Counted from the first letter of the stretch, positions 36,001 through 48,408 are shown. The stretch is DNA of 64,000 bases from Phyllostachys edulis (GCA_036346405.1 CM070551.1:55322488-55386487), one strand, 5' to 3'. Numbers and translations: made by a program. Notes: generated by a model from the sequence alone, not told the origin.

Positions 36001-38109
36001 TTTGCCACTAAATCAAACATTATTTACTAATTATCTTCAGGTTACTGTTCAAGTATTAAACTGCTAATCTAGACTCTTATGAACTTAAACTCCCAGGAGC
36101 CAATTTCAATTATCTATCTGCTAATCAATTTTTCAATGATCAAATGGTTAAGTATAACTCTTAACATAAAAGAATTAGCCAAATAACAGGAACTATCTAT
36201 TGTCAGGTCATACATCCTATAACAGGACAAATTTTATGAATTGGACAACTGCCATCCATTTCATATTAATTTAACCCTTCAACTTTTGCTAGATCAATTA
36301 GGTGATTTAACAACATTTACAAGATTTATTAATACTAGTAGGTTTGACAAAATGGTTGTACTGACAGACAGTTCAAATTTTTGGCTAACCTCTTATCTGT
36401 TCATCAATTCATACAGAGAGCTTCTACTGTTTGACATCTAATCTGTTCTATTAACTTAATCACTCATTTGCTATTTACACTCAAGATCAATTAGTTCATA
36501 TCCATTCAGTTTACCCTTTTTCATTTGTGCTACAGTGCAATTGACACAAAAACGACAGAGAGAGAGGTTCAACTTCAGAGAACAGAAATAGGGAGCTAGC
36601 ACCGGGGAAATGAAGGAGCATCAGGGGCGACTTGAGCAACTCATGCCGCCAACATTAGAGCGGCGAGGAGGAAAACCGGGTCAAGGCCAGAGGGGTAGGC
36701 TTGCGAAGGCGTCGCCGATGGAGACGAAGGCGATGAGGCCGACGAGCCATCGAGATGGTGTTCAAGACACGCAGCTAGCTGCCGTCATTGTCGGGCCGTT
36801 GCTTGCGGCTTGGCATTTGACGAACACCTCCCAAGCGTGCGAGCACCACAAGGCCGGAGGAAGCGTAGAGAGCCGACGGTGGGGAAGGCATCAAGACGGC
36901 CAGCGGGGACGACCGGGGAATGAGCATCGGCAGCAAAGGGGAGCGGCGGGCACACTGAGCCGGAGGCGCGGCCGGCATGGAGGAAGACGGCGGCGACGGT
37001 ATCGCCTGAGCTTGGGGCGGCGCAGCTTGGAGATGAAGGGCGTGGGGCACGGCGCAGAGGGGAGCGGCACGGGTGCGGCGCATAGGAGGGCGGCGTCGAC
37101 GGAGGTTCTCACGGCGGCCAGAGAGGAGGCAATGACGGCGCACTGTGGGGGTAAGCGGCGGCGCCATGGAAGAAGCGGCGACCAAGGAGCCGGGAGATGG
37201 GCGGCGCCATCGGGTGAGCTGGAGGAGGCGGCAAGGGCAAGACGGGAGTGGAGGCCGGGGAAAGAGGGGTCGGCCAAGGAGCTGGAGGGAGAAGCCGGGA
37301 GGTGGCCGGACGGGGAGGAGGTCAGACGGGGAGCGGGGAGGTGAGGGGCGGCCGGCGGTTGGGGAGGTTGCGCCATGGGAGAAGGGCAGAAGCTCCATGG
37401 AATAGAAGAAGGAAAGAAGGAGGTTTGGGGGAGAAATGGAAAAGAAGACTGCCTGGTGGTGTTGACCGAATGGGGAAGGAAGGAAGAAAAATGAGGCATG
37501 CTGCTCCTAGTAGGATCAAGAGGTTTCCAGATAGGGTGGCGTGGCATGCAAAAGGGAACAAGCCGGCGACCAAGTGGGAAAAAGAAATGAGAGATCCAAA
37601 TTTTTAGACAATTGACTGATGATTGATGGATAAATAGATTGTTAAATAAAGCTATCAAGCTCCAAAAATTATAAAATTTTTAGAGAAGGTTTTCGATATA
37701 TATTGCAAATTTTTATACAATTGTTTGAGGATTTTATGTTCTATATATACTTTTCTAAAAATTCTGTTCATGATTTATTCATTTGTTTAAATTCACTTAG
37801 AGAAGATGTTTATTAATTAAGTTTGAATTTTTATCAAGGTTAGATTGAGTTCCTAAATTTGATAAAATTCATTTATATTTATGGTAGTTATTTTAGTATT
37901 TAAATAAATTGTTTTCCGAGAGATCTTATGAACATTTATTTAAAATTTCTTTTGTGGCTTTAGTTTGAATTTAGAGTTTTACGTTTGATTTTAAGATTTA
38001 CATTTGATTTTAAGATTTTCTAATGCATAATTTATGCACATGCTCCAGAAATAACAATTATAATATAAAAATGCATATAATCACTGTTTATTAAAGTTGA
38101 GCTGTTACA
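33072..38109 (-). mobile_element. LARD-like element 5' LTR
   Basis: Partner of 25873-31117; the first bases read TCAGAAGGACCC instead of TGTAAGGACCC. GC island at 36600-37560; shared LTR block at 33880-34015. Confidence 0.88.
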
Positions 38110-38337
38110 CCTATAGAGGAAGTCGAGTTGAAGAATGATCTCACCTATCAGGAGTACCCTGTCAGAATTCTTGAAGAAGCAGAACGTCAAACCAGAAGCA
38201 AGACTATCAAATTTTGCAAGGTGTAGTGGAGCAATTATTCAGAGAAAGAAGCAACATGGGAACGCGAAGAGGATTTAAGAGCATAGTACCCCAACCTTTT
38301 TTCTAGTCCATCCGAATCTCGGGGTCGAGATTCCTTC
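38110..38337 (+). pseudogene. pol: Gypsy-2 pol C-terminus (chromodomain-like) after LARD insertion
   Basis: The frame interrupted at 25872 continues as EVELKNDLTYQEYPVRILEE, then a TKIKFCKV-like stretch, WSNYSEKEATWEREEDL and a stop after YPNLF. This is the chromodomain-like C-terminus of chromovirus integrase, thought to steer integration to particular chromatin. One internal TAG replaces a Gln before WSNYS. Confidence 0.85.
38314..38333. repeat. Conserved palindrome next to Gypsy-2 PPT
   Basis: GAATCTCGGGGTCGAGATTC, 17 bp before the 3' LTR. Confidence 0.85.
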
Positions 38338-38350
38338 TAAGGGATAGGTT
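38338..38350 (+). promoter_or_regulatory. Gypsy-2 polypurine tract
   Basis: TAAGGGATAGGTT immediately before TGTAACATCCC. Confidence 0.7.
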
Positions 38351-41300
38351 TGTAACATCCCAAAATTCGCTTTCTCTAAAATTTAATTTCAAATTAATTA
38401 ATTAAAATGTCTGTATTTTATTTGGATCTTATCTGTATTTTATATTTAATTCTGGAAGGAAATCTCAAAATTCCAATTTCCAACTCAAATTCCAAAACTC
38501 CATTTCCAATCTAAATTCCAAATTCAAATTCCAATTCTGAAAATTTAAATGCAAATCTCCAGAAAAATATTCGTTCTAGTTTCTCGGTCCAATCTATTAT
38601 TATTATTTTTGCACTTCTCTCATTTTCTTTATAAAAAAATACAATTCCCATATAGTCATCCATCCAAACTCTACTCCCTTGCCAGCACGGTTAACTGCAC
38701 AAAGCTCTTCAATGTGTTACCAGAATTCTTTTTCTTTCATTTATTTGCATCTTCTCTTTTATTATGATATTCTTTATTCTTTCTCTCTCCTATCCATCGT
38801 CTTCTTCACGTGACGTTCTTTCTTCTCTGTTGCGTTTTCTTCCCAAGAGCTTCCATGGTAGCGCCTCCATGGCCGACCCCGCTGCTGGCTCCGATCACCG
38901 CCGTTGACCGTGCCGCCCCATTCCCCAGCCACGCCGCCCCCCTCCTTTCTGCCTTGCCTTCCTTCCCGTGCGCCCACTGTAGCACTGAGAGAGCTCCATG
39001 CAGCCATAAATGCCCGTCGGCCATTTGTTTCCTCGTTCTCCCCACTCAAACATCCAAAATCAATTCCGTTTGAAGTGAAATGACTGCATCATTATCACCC
39101 ACATCATACAGCCATCAATTTTACGTTTCCACCATCAATTGCATTCAATTTGGCCATTTCTTCCCGTTCTTCTCTTGCAAACCGAAAATTGAAGCATTAT
39201 TCCTCGAGCGTTTCCCATCAACTCAAGCGTCCCCTTCACACTATAAAGAGAACATCACATGTGCCCAGCCCTCCTCTTCGATTCGCCTTAAACACCACCC
39301 CCTAACTCCCTTTCGTTTGACTGGAACAAACGACGCCACCCGATGTCTTCCCGATGTCCAGCGACGTCGTCTTCGCGATGTTCTTCCTCTCTAGTGATCC
39401 GCCGACCAAGGTGACCGTGTCATAACGTGTTCCCAATATCATTCATCCTATCTCCCACCTCGTTTCATCTTCTTCGTCACTGAGAATCCCCGCCACCGCA
39501 AACTCTTCATCGCCGACAATGGCCACCACGGTGGCACCTCCTCGGCCACTCCCAAGCCAAACCGACCACACCATCGTGATCCCCATGCCGTGCATGTGCC
39601 TGTGCTCACCTTCCCTCACCGGCGTTGCCGCCCAAGCACTACCGTCTCGTGCAAGCCGCCATCTCCATGCGTTGTGCTTCCTGTTCGGCATGAACATGCG
39701 CTGTGTTTCCTATTCGGCATGAACAGCTTTACCTATAATAGTAGCTATTTATCTAGTAAAGTTCAATCCATAGCTTTGTACATATCCATTTTTGATGAGA
39801 ATTGATTTTTCATAAATTCGTTCTCTCTCATACGAACTCCAAATCCATCGATTCTTTCTCCTAAATTCATTCTATAATTTCTAGTATTTATTTTATAATT
39901 TTTAGTTTTTATTTAATTTATGTTATTTATTTGGTCTGATTCACGCGTGTAGAGTCTGACGTCGCCGACGCGAGTTTGGATCAATAGGAAGCACTTACCT
40001 CCAACGTCACCGAAGGCGAGTCTCCTTTGACCACTTTGAACCTATGATTTGTAAATTATATTTCAGTTTTAAAGTTATGCATTGCTATTTTATTTAAATG
40101 ATAAGTTTAAACTGTAGGTTGTTAGTTAAAAACCTAAAGTTTGTTATTATCATCCTTCATATTTGATATCCTGCACCTTTGTAACCCTAGCGTAGGAAAT
40201 TCCGCATTATTGAATACAATTTTGAAGAATAGTTTGATACGGTAGAATTGCTTAGACATGCTGTTTGGTCCTGTTTAACCTTTGGGGCAGAAAAACCTTT
40301 AATACTTGTTATGCTTTAAATTTTAGAAAATACATGACATTAGGTAATGTCAATATTTGGAAATAAAATAAAAATGGTGGAAAATATTTTAGACTAGGGT
40401 GAGTGGCATGAGTCTGGTTTGTCTCACCCTGGTTGATTAAGGGCTGACTCTTATGTTTATTCAAACCAAGCAATACCATACAACCATATATCCTAAATGA
40501 GAAGGACATGGCTGAGTAATTTACTAAGTCCAAACATTTAGCTCGTAGGCTGTAGATGGTAGGTGTTACCTGGATAGTGCAGACGGTGGTAAAAGATGTC
40601 CATGTCTGTCGGGGCCTGTGCTGGGCGTTGGTAATAGACGTCCAAGTCCGGGCAGGTTATCCCCCACAACGGTGAGCTCCAGGTCGATGGTAAATGACGT
40701 CCATGACCTGGGGTTAAGCTCATGGGGCGGGCTAATGTTAGGATAAAGTATTGTAAAATCTCTGTGATAATCGCTTAGTCGCACACCTTCAGAAGTGTGT
40801 GAGCGGACAGTATAAGCTGATTATCTCATGTGGGTCAAGCTGTACAACCTCTGCAGAGTGTTAAAAATTATTCGAATAGCTATGCCCACGGTCAAGGGTG
40901 GGCAAGGTGCGTATACACATGGTAGATTTTAGTTTTGGTTTTAAAAGAAATATTTTGGGAATCCGAGAGTAGTTGGAACTCTTGGATTGTTGTTCTAGTA
41001 GTTAGAGCTAGTTGGGCAGTTAGAGCTTAATTCATGAAAACTTGGCGGATAGAGCCTCTTTACAAGTGTAAGGTAGTTGGAACCTGCACTATAGATTAAT
41101 TTAATTTACTTTATCTTTTTAATCTTCTTTTGTCAAATGAGCTTTATAAAAGATGTTTAAACTTAAAATACTGCTTTGTACAAACGAACCCTATATGCCC
41201 AATTGTTAAAGCTATGCATATGCATCATTTTCCAAGACTCGCGGGGTACTTTATGTACTCACATGCTACACTCAACAAATCTCAAAAGTGTACGAAGATG

Positions 41301-41621
41301 CCGAGAACGACTACGACTACTTCACTTGTGGCTTCGACGAAGGTTTCTCAGAGTACTAGGATGTGTTTCCCCAGTTGAATGCTAGTGGGCAATTTGATGG
41401 GTCAACCACAGAGTTTGTTTTATTTCCGCTGTTGTGAGATTTAAGGTCTTTGGACCTCTTTTGTAATAAGTGGCCATAAGGCTAGTACTCAGTTATTTAT
41501 TAATGTTATTTCGTGATTCGAACTGGTTATCAACAATGTTTTCACTGTGTGCACTAGCTACTGATCTGGGACTGGTGCAGAAATACACAAAGGGTTCTGA
41601 TTTAGAAATCCGGTCCCAACA
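38351..41621 (+). mobile_element. Gypsy-2 3' LTR
   Basis: TGTAACATCCCAAAATTCGC...TCCGGTCCCAACA, 3,271 bp. TATA box CTATAAAGAG at 39241. The shared LTR block is at 40790-40915 (ATGTGGGTCAAGCTGTACAA, CTCTGCAGAGTG, ATTCGAATAGC). The 5' LTR is outside the window, so the right boundary rests on the end motif and the resumption of Gypsy-3 protease. ORFs inside it are not supported. Confidence 0.75.
39241..39250 (+). promoter_or_regulatory. TATA box of Gypsy-2 LTR
   Basis: CTATAAAGAG in the middle of the LTR on the sense strand. Confidence 0.5.
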
Positions 41622-43123
41622 CTTTGTCATGGTATATCACCTCTCCATTAGCTACTTTAACTGTCAGGTGTTGACCTTCATTGCTGTATATCCTAGTCTC
41701 TCCACTAGGTCAGCATTCACAAAGCTATGTGAGCTACTCGAATCAATCAACATTAACATCACTTGATTTTCTACTAAGGCCCTCACCCTTAGTGTTTTAG
41801 GATGATCTGCACCTGACATAGCATTCAGAGAGAGATGCATTTCTTCTTCCTCCTCCTCACCAGCTACCACAACATCTAAAACATCATCAGACAGAATTTT
41901 CTGCACTTGCATTGCTTTAATCTGCCCTTGGGTTTGTATATGACATTTGTGGCCAGGAGCATACTTATCGCCACATCCAAAACATAGCCCATTAGCTCTT
42001 CTATACTCCTTCAGCTACTTAGCCTTCCATAACTCCCCTTTTTCAAATTTCTGGCTTTGGTGGTAGTCCTCTCCCTTCAAATTCCCTTCAGTTTTTCCTG
42101 AACTGGTGCTATACCCTGCACCTTTACCCTTATACATGAACTTCAAGGTTCTCTCTAGAACCCCTTCCTGCACTCAAGCAAATGTAGCTGCCTTTGCCAC
42201 AGTGGTTGGCATCTAAATCTCCACAGCGGCTCTCAACTCTTCTTTCAATCCTAACACAAACCTTGTTACCAACATTAATCCCCCAATTGTGTGGTCATAC
42301 AATCTGATCTAGTAAACTAATGCATCAAACTGCCTCTTGTACTCTTCCACTGAATCGATTTGCTTTAGAAGCAAAAATTCTCTCATCTTATCCCTTTGTG
42401 TATCTCCCTCAAATTCAGATATTACAGCATCTCTGAATTGCTCCCAATCATGCCAGACGTTGGTCATCTTGTATGCTTGATACTAGTGAGTAGCATTTTC
42501 AGTCATATACATGGTCGCCGCTGCAACCTTCAAACCTTCCAGAATCTTGTGCATAGTAAAGAACGTGTGACACTTATCCACCCAGATCCTCACATCTTCC
42601 CCATCGAATCTCAGAAAATCCATCTTCGGCATCCACGTCCTTCTTCCTTGTTCTTAGTTTCCCCAAATCAGTTCTGGCACCTCAACAATAACTGGAGTTG
42701 GCGGTGGAAATTGTACATGTGGGTTTGGGGTAGGGGGTATCTCCTATCAAATAGCAGCTTGGACCATCATCTCTCTGGGTCGCATCGTTAGTACCCTAGC
42801 TTCCTCTCTGGTTGGAATCACCAGATGCGGCGGTGCTGTCCCGTTCAGAGCCTTCTTCACCATCACTTGGTTTTGCTATACTTGGCCAATCAAATCCATC
42901 GACATGGTTACCTTCAACTGCAACTCTTCAATTTTCGCCCCTTGATGTTTCAATCTTTGATCTACCACTGCCATGTGCAAGTTCATCTCCTCCCTTGCAA
43001 TCTTCATCTTGGCCTTTAGAAATTCCACCAATCTAGCCTCCATTCCTTCCATCGCCGTCATCATCTGACGAACTTGAGCGCCTTGCTTTGCCGGAGTCGT
43101 GGCGTCCCGTTCTCCAAGCCAAC
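41622..43123 (-). pseudogene. gag-pro: Gypsy-3 gag-protease fragment
   Basis: Another Ty3/gypsy element on the minus strand. A coiled-coil N-terminus (MEARLVEFLKAKMKIAREEM, about 43040-42980) leads into capsid relics at 42700-42200. A CCHC knuckle follows (C-F-G-C-G-D-K-Y-A-P-G-H-K-C, 41943-41985). The retropepsin has LSLNAMSGADHPKTLRVRAL and active-site LIDSSSSHSFVNADLVERLG (41755-41700), where DSG has become DSS. It is cut at 41621 by the Gypsy-2 LTR and at 43124 by a solo LTR. The knuckle and protease differ from Gypsy-1 and Gypsy-2, so it is a separate lineage. RT and integrase are not in this window. Confidence 0.82.
43119..43123 (+). repeat. TSD of solo LTR (left)
   Basis: CCAAC, repeated at 48404-48408. 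Confidence 0.9.
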
Positions 43124-46100
43124 TGTAACATCCCCAAATTTAATAAATGATAATTAGTATGCATCTCATTAACATGCACAGTGTTTTTGAATCTTTTGCA
43201 TCATTTATTGCACTAGGGTTGTGTTTCAAATGTATAAAAATGAGAAGAAATTAAAACTTTTGAACATGCATTGGTTTTTCTAGAGCAATTGCATAATTTG
43301 TTGCTTTTGAGAATTTTGAAAACAAAGAAAACATACAACTCAAATTTAAATTCCAAAAGAAAACAAGAATAAAAACTTATGAGCAACATCTGGAAATAAT
43401 TTATTCAAATGATATAATAGTTATGTTGAATAAATATAATTTTCCCCAAATGTTTGGAACCTAATTCAACCCCAAGAAAATTCAAACACAAATCAAAGAC
43501 CTATTCTAAGTTTGAATTTAAATTACACAAATCAAATCATGAATAGTGGGTTTTAAAAATTTTATAAGTACTAGGTTGTCCCAGGAACACCCCTAAATTA
43601 TTTCAGGATTTTTAGAATTTTATTTCTAATTTTAAAGCCTCTGTCAAATCTGTTGAACTTTGGTCAAAGTGATTTTGGAATTCTAATCCCTTGCACTATT
43701 GCACCGACCCGAACTGGACCCTGGCTCGAACCCGGCGCACCCACTTGGCTCCACCCAACCACCTAATCGCACTCGCTCGCGAACTGTCGGATCAAGATCG
43801 GAGGGCTCAAACGGAGTGGGCAAATTGGTTCAGTCCGAACGGACACGCAATCCTGGCCGTCCATTTTGATCGTATGGTCCACAACGCAGCTCCCACCTCA
43901 CCCTTTCGCCAGTCACTGCCAATGGGCCACCCTTCACGCCTGTGCTTCTTCAACCTCGGGCAGGCAGCGCACAGACGTCGCGCGCCACGCGCCCACCGAA
44001 GCATGCGCTTGCCCAGAGCCGCCCACCGGTCAGAACCATCTCCTCCCTCTGCCAGCAGGCCCACCTGTTCAGCGTTCTTCCTCCACGCGCTGGTTCTTCT
44101 CTGCTGAGCTCGCGTGCATGGATGCCACGCCGCACCAGCTCGCCCCCGGATTCGGACCATTCCGCCCACAGTTCCTCGCCCTTGCCGCAGTTTTGCTGTA
44201 TATCTAGGCCACTCCCTGCCGTCACTCCTCTTCCCCATTCCCCTTCTCCATTGAGCACAAACCAAGACTGAACACCTATGTCGGACCGCCGCACCGCCTC
44301 CAAGTGTCCCGGCTGCTCCGGCGAGTTCCGACGACCCACAACCCCGTCATGGTGCGCCATCCATCCCGAGGAGCAACCCCCCCTCGTCAATTTGGGGCTT
44401 GAGCCACTGGAGGACCTCGCGCCGCCCTTCTTCCGCAACCACGGCTGCCACCACCAATTCCACCGCCCCTTCTTCTTCGATGACCCCCGTCTCAATTACT
44501 TCCCGCGGGAGCACCCTTGGGCCTCCCTCTACCTCCCTGTATCACTCACTGGTGCCCTCTCCCTTTCCAGGTCGCTGCCCATGATGTCCTATCCGCGCCG
44601 TCGTCGGTCTCCGCCGCCAGCCCATCTCCGACCACCGTGACCCCTTTCGACCACACCAACGTGCTCCATGTACCCTAGGTATGCCCATGCTCCCTCTTGT
44701 TTGTTCCTCTAGCCCCGGCGCCATTGCCATGTTTCACCCCCACTCCCGCCGCCATTGTCGTCACAGCGCCGCCTAGTGCGTCTCCGCCCGACCAAGAACC
44801 CCTTAGCATCCTTGACACTCAGCGCTCCATTTTGCCTAACCCACACCTCGCCGCCGCCCGGCCGGGCAATGGCCGCCTCCTTGTCGGCCCGAGCCCCTCC
44901 TGCTCATCGCTCGAAGGCCCTCTCACATCGATCGGTGGAAACCCTTGTCAAGTTAATCAAAATGACTGCTAACAAATGATGTAACTACTAATTGGGCACT
45001 CTAATGAATTGACAAAAGTAAAAATTGAAATTGGTTGGATGATTAGGCATTGGAAATTCAGTTCTGAAGAAGTTTCTTTTGTCTGTTAAATGAGCAGTGG
45101 AATGTTCAGAGTAGAGCTTAGATGAGAAACTTGAAGTGTCAGTAAACCACTTGCAAGACCAACCATTGTTTTCTGCTAACAAATTTGGTGATTGTCCTTT
45201 AGATCACTCTAGTTAGCCAATCTGAAAGTGAGTTTTATAGGAGTCTAATTATAGCATTTCTGTGCTGTGAGATTTTTGCTGTTATAGGTGCATGAGTAGT
45301 AACATGTAGATAACAAATTTTGTCAATTATGTCATTGTTATTACAGTACTTAAAATTTGTTCTTGAGTCTTTTTGTCAGTAGAACTTTTCTTTCCAAAAC
45401 CAACTATTTAGTGCTAACAAATATTGTAAATGTCCAACGAATCACTCACAGATGTGTTAGCATTTGTATAAGTGAATCAGTGGGAGGGTATTTGACAAGT
45501 CAGTTTAGTCTTTTGGGCTGAGATGATAAGGTGTAGGTGAAAAGTTGAATATAGTAGGCTAAGGATAGGTCAGTAAACCCATTTGCTAAACCCCCAGTTT
45601 TCCTGCTAACTATTATTAGGAATGTTAACTAGGACTCACCTTTGCAGTAGCTAACTTTGGTTTGGATAGTGGTGCTGTTGAAGGCTGTGTGATTAGTAAT
45701 CTGACAAGTTATTAGAAAGCCACTAACTTGAGCAATCCTAGTAGCAAGAGTCTTTCTTGATTCAATTAATCTTTAGACAATTATCTAGGAGCAGTAACCT
45801 CATCTGAAAACAAGTTTGGAGGATAAAGTTAAGTAGGAAGATTAAGTTAACCACACTTTTAAACAGCATTTTTCTTCAAATAGGATGTATGGGCAGAAAA
45901 GCTTCCTAAGTGAAATCTCGCTAACAGTAAGCTTTTATGGTTAACAAAAGCACTAGGATAATGAGTTAGACAATACTTTTTGATAAAGCAATTAAAGATG
46001 AAAACTCACAAGTTTGTTCTTAGCATAAAGTCATAGGATCATGCCCTCTGTTGAAAATCCAAAATAATTATTTACAACTTGAGATTGGTTAAACTTCAAA

Positions 46101-48403
46101 ACCTCGTAACTAAATCAAATCAACTCCAATTCAAAAGAAACCAATTTTGTTGGTTTTCATTCTCAATGCACTTTAATTTGGAATAGGTTTGAATCATGTT
46201 CATGTCCCAGAAAATTTCGAAATTGGAATTAATTTCTGGAAAGAACAATTTTTGCACTAGAAATTGAATTAACTTCAAAAATTCATAGAAAATTCATTTG
46301 AACTCCTAATGGGACGAATCCAATTGGGTTGTTCATATAATTTTATCCTCTACCCATTTTTGTAATCCTTATATCCACCACTATCCTACAAAAATTCACT
46401 AAATAATTAAAATCGGATGAACAGTAACAGACAGCAATTTATTTGAATTTTCTGGAAAACTGATTTTCAAATACCATAAATTTTGCATAGGACATCCAAA
46501 TAAATTTATTCTTATTGTATCCAAATAAATTTATTCTTATTGCTAAATTCACCTAAAATCTTGCTCTACCTTCTGTGAATTTTTCATGATTTTTGAATAA
46601 TTTTGAATTTTTGGGTCTTTTCGGTTTTATTCGTTCTTATTGTGGCTTTGGAATTCTTTCGGTAGGTTCCGGCGATTATATTGAAACCGTGAGTGATCCT
46701 CTGCAGCAAGAAAGTAATCTCCAGCAAGGCAAGCATTTTGATCATACTAAGTCCCATTTATTTTTAAAGTCTTAAACTTTGTTTCAACTGTATGTATGCA
46801 TGGCGTTTGTGTCAAAGTATTTTCCCGATTAGAGGTAGCTAATCCTATTGCATAGTTTCCCTTAAATTGTTATCCCCTGCCACTAGCCATAGGTTAATAA
46901 TCTCACCGGTGAATTAGAGCCCAGTGATTGAATTATGCTCAATTATTGTCTTTGCGATGTCGTGCTTAGAAATGCTTAGCTACCGGTAGAATTGGGCGGT
47001 TATCGACTTAGTCGATAACTGTGATCACACAAAATTATTATTATCATTATGCTCAACACTTGTGCTTTGTTACTTTGTAAAGAAATAAAACTGAAAACAC
47101 ATTGTTATTGACTTGGGCACAAGGGTTGATGGTGTGATCTCATGCTGTGTGGAAATGGTGCCCAGGTCCCTAAGGACCGAGTTACTTGCGCCACCGTACC
47201 GAGCAATTTGCGTGCTAACCACATGAGGGACTTATGGGACCCCTCTTGACTTAGTACTTTGGCGGGTGTTAACTCCGAGTTGCATGGTGGTTGTGTGCGT
47301 GTGTTGTGTGAAAAAGAAACTTGTGATATGTGTTGGGTGAGCGGGAGTGGAATCCGGTCAGGTTCTCCACACTGAAGGGCATTGTAGTTGTCCGGAAGCT
47401 TTACCCTACTGTGGTAGTTGACTTTCGGCTTTACAATAGCTCTGTCTCAACGTATGGGTTTCTATCCATACAGGCGACTCGTAGTTAATACACAATATTG
47501 GAAACGTCTCGTAGGACTTAGCCGTGCCGGCATACCAAAGGAAGTGTGCTAAATCATGTGGCGAAAAGGCGGTCTGACATGTGGGTACATTGGTACACCC
47601 CTGCAGGGTTCAAACTATTCGAATAGCCTCGTCCTAAGTTATGGACACGCTTGGATACGCCCCGTTAGAACTAGACTACAACATTTAATTAAGATTGATG
47701 TGGGTGGTATGAATGGGTAATTCATACTATTGTTGTGGTGACTATTGGGTTAGTCACTTCTAGGTTGTTGTTGTTACTTATCTATTATTACTCGCTGTTA
47801 TTTCAATCATTAAAATTAGTTTGTCAAATTGCTTGAAATCTATTACATTATTGCAAATGAAAACTTGCTTTATGCTAAATTTAAGTCTAGAGCCTCCTCC
47901 ACTTAAATAAAGCTTGCATGTAGCTAATTATAGGTCTGTTATTCTACACGTCAATCTTGCGAGTACATTTTTGTACTCATTTGCTATGCTTAAATGTAAT
48001 TGTTGCAGAGGAGGAAGCTGATCCCCCTGGGATCCACTTTTGTGAGCTTTGCGGTGGGTTCGACGACTAGCTTGTCTGTTTCCGGTTGGTTGCCTTGTGG
48101 GTTAAAGGCACACTAATTGGCTTTTGTTTATCGTCATCTTATAACACCTTGCTTCCGCTGTTATTTAAGACTTTTTAGTTGTTATTTGGCCGGTCGGCCC
48201 TATTTTGTAATATGTACATGTATGTCCTTTATGTTGCATGTTTGTATGAGCTTGTATGGATTGGATGTTTAATTTTTGTATGGGGTATGTGTACTGTATT
48301 TTCTGGGAAGTATATATGCGCCGAGAATCAGGATATTTCATTTGTAATGATAGGACCAATTGGATGGTTAAGTATTACAAGTTTAATACCCCAGGTTCTC
48401 ACA
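43124..48403 (+). mobile_element. Solo LTR of 5,280 bp
   Basis: TGTAACATCCCCAAATTTAA...GGTTCTCACA, bounded on both sides by CCAAC and interrupting Gypsy-3 5' sequence. There is no internal domain and no second LTR, so this is the product of LTR-LTR recombination. A GC-rich core (43690-44930) carries only unsupported ORFs. The shared LTR block is at 47510-47665 (CCCTGCAGGGTTCAAACTAT, TCGAATAGC). The start resembles the LARD LTR sense start (TGTAACA, TTTAATAAA, TATGCAT), so they may be distant relatives. Confidence 0.9.
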
Positions 48404-48408
48404 CCAAC
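48404..48408 (+). repeat. TSD of solo LTR (right)
   Basis: CCAAC, identical to 43119-43123. Confidence 0.9.

Larger units (their letters stand above)
25873..38109 (-). mobile_element. LARD-like retrotransposon with about 5-kb LTRs and non-coding interior
   Basis: Two direct repeats, 25873-31117 (5,245 bp) and 33072-38109 (about 5,038 bp), flank a 1,954-bp interior without coding potential. The PPT and palindrome beside the left repeat face the minus strand, so the right copy is the 5' LTR. The interior has no gag or pol motif, so it depends on enzymes from another element: the definition of a large retrotransposon derivative. It sits in the Gypsy-2 chromodomain. The flanking pentamers TTTAT and CCTAT match at only 3 of 5 bases, so the TSD is degraded. 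Class known from other grasses; this family I cannot name. Confidence 0.85.

Noticed and set aside
25868..38114. Perfect TSD for the LARD-like element
   Set aside because: The flanking pentamers TTTAT and CCTAT agree at three positions only, so I treat the TSD as degraded, not proven.
38774..39722. ORFs of 60-104 codons within the Gypsy-2 LTR
   Set aside because: Short, in both strands, inside a long LTR; no coding signature.
43691..44972. Ser/Pro-rich ORFs at 43691-44972 as a host gene
   Set aside because: They lie inside a solo LTR with a verified TSD; frames overlap on both strands and lack domains.
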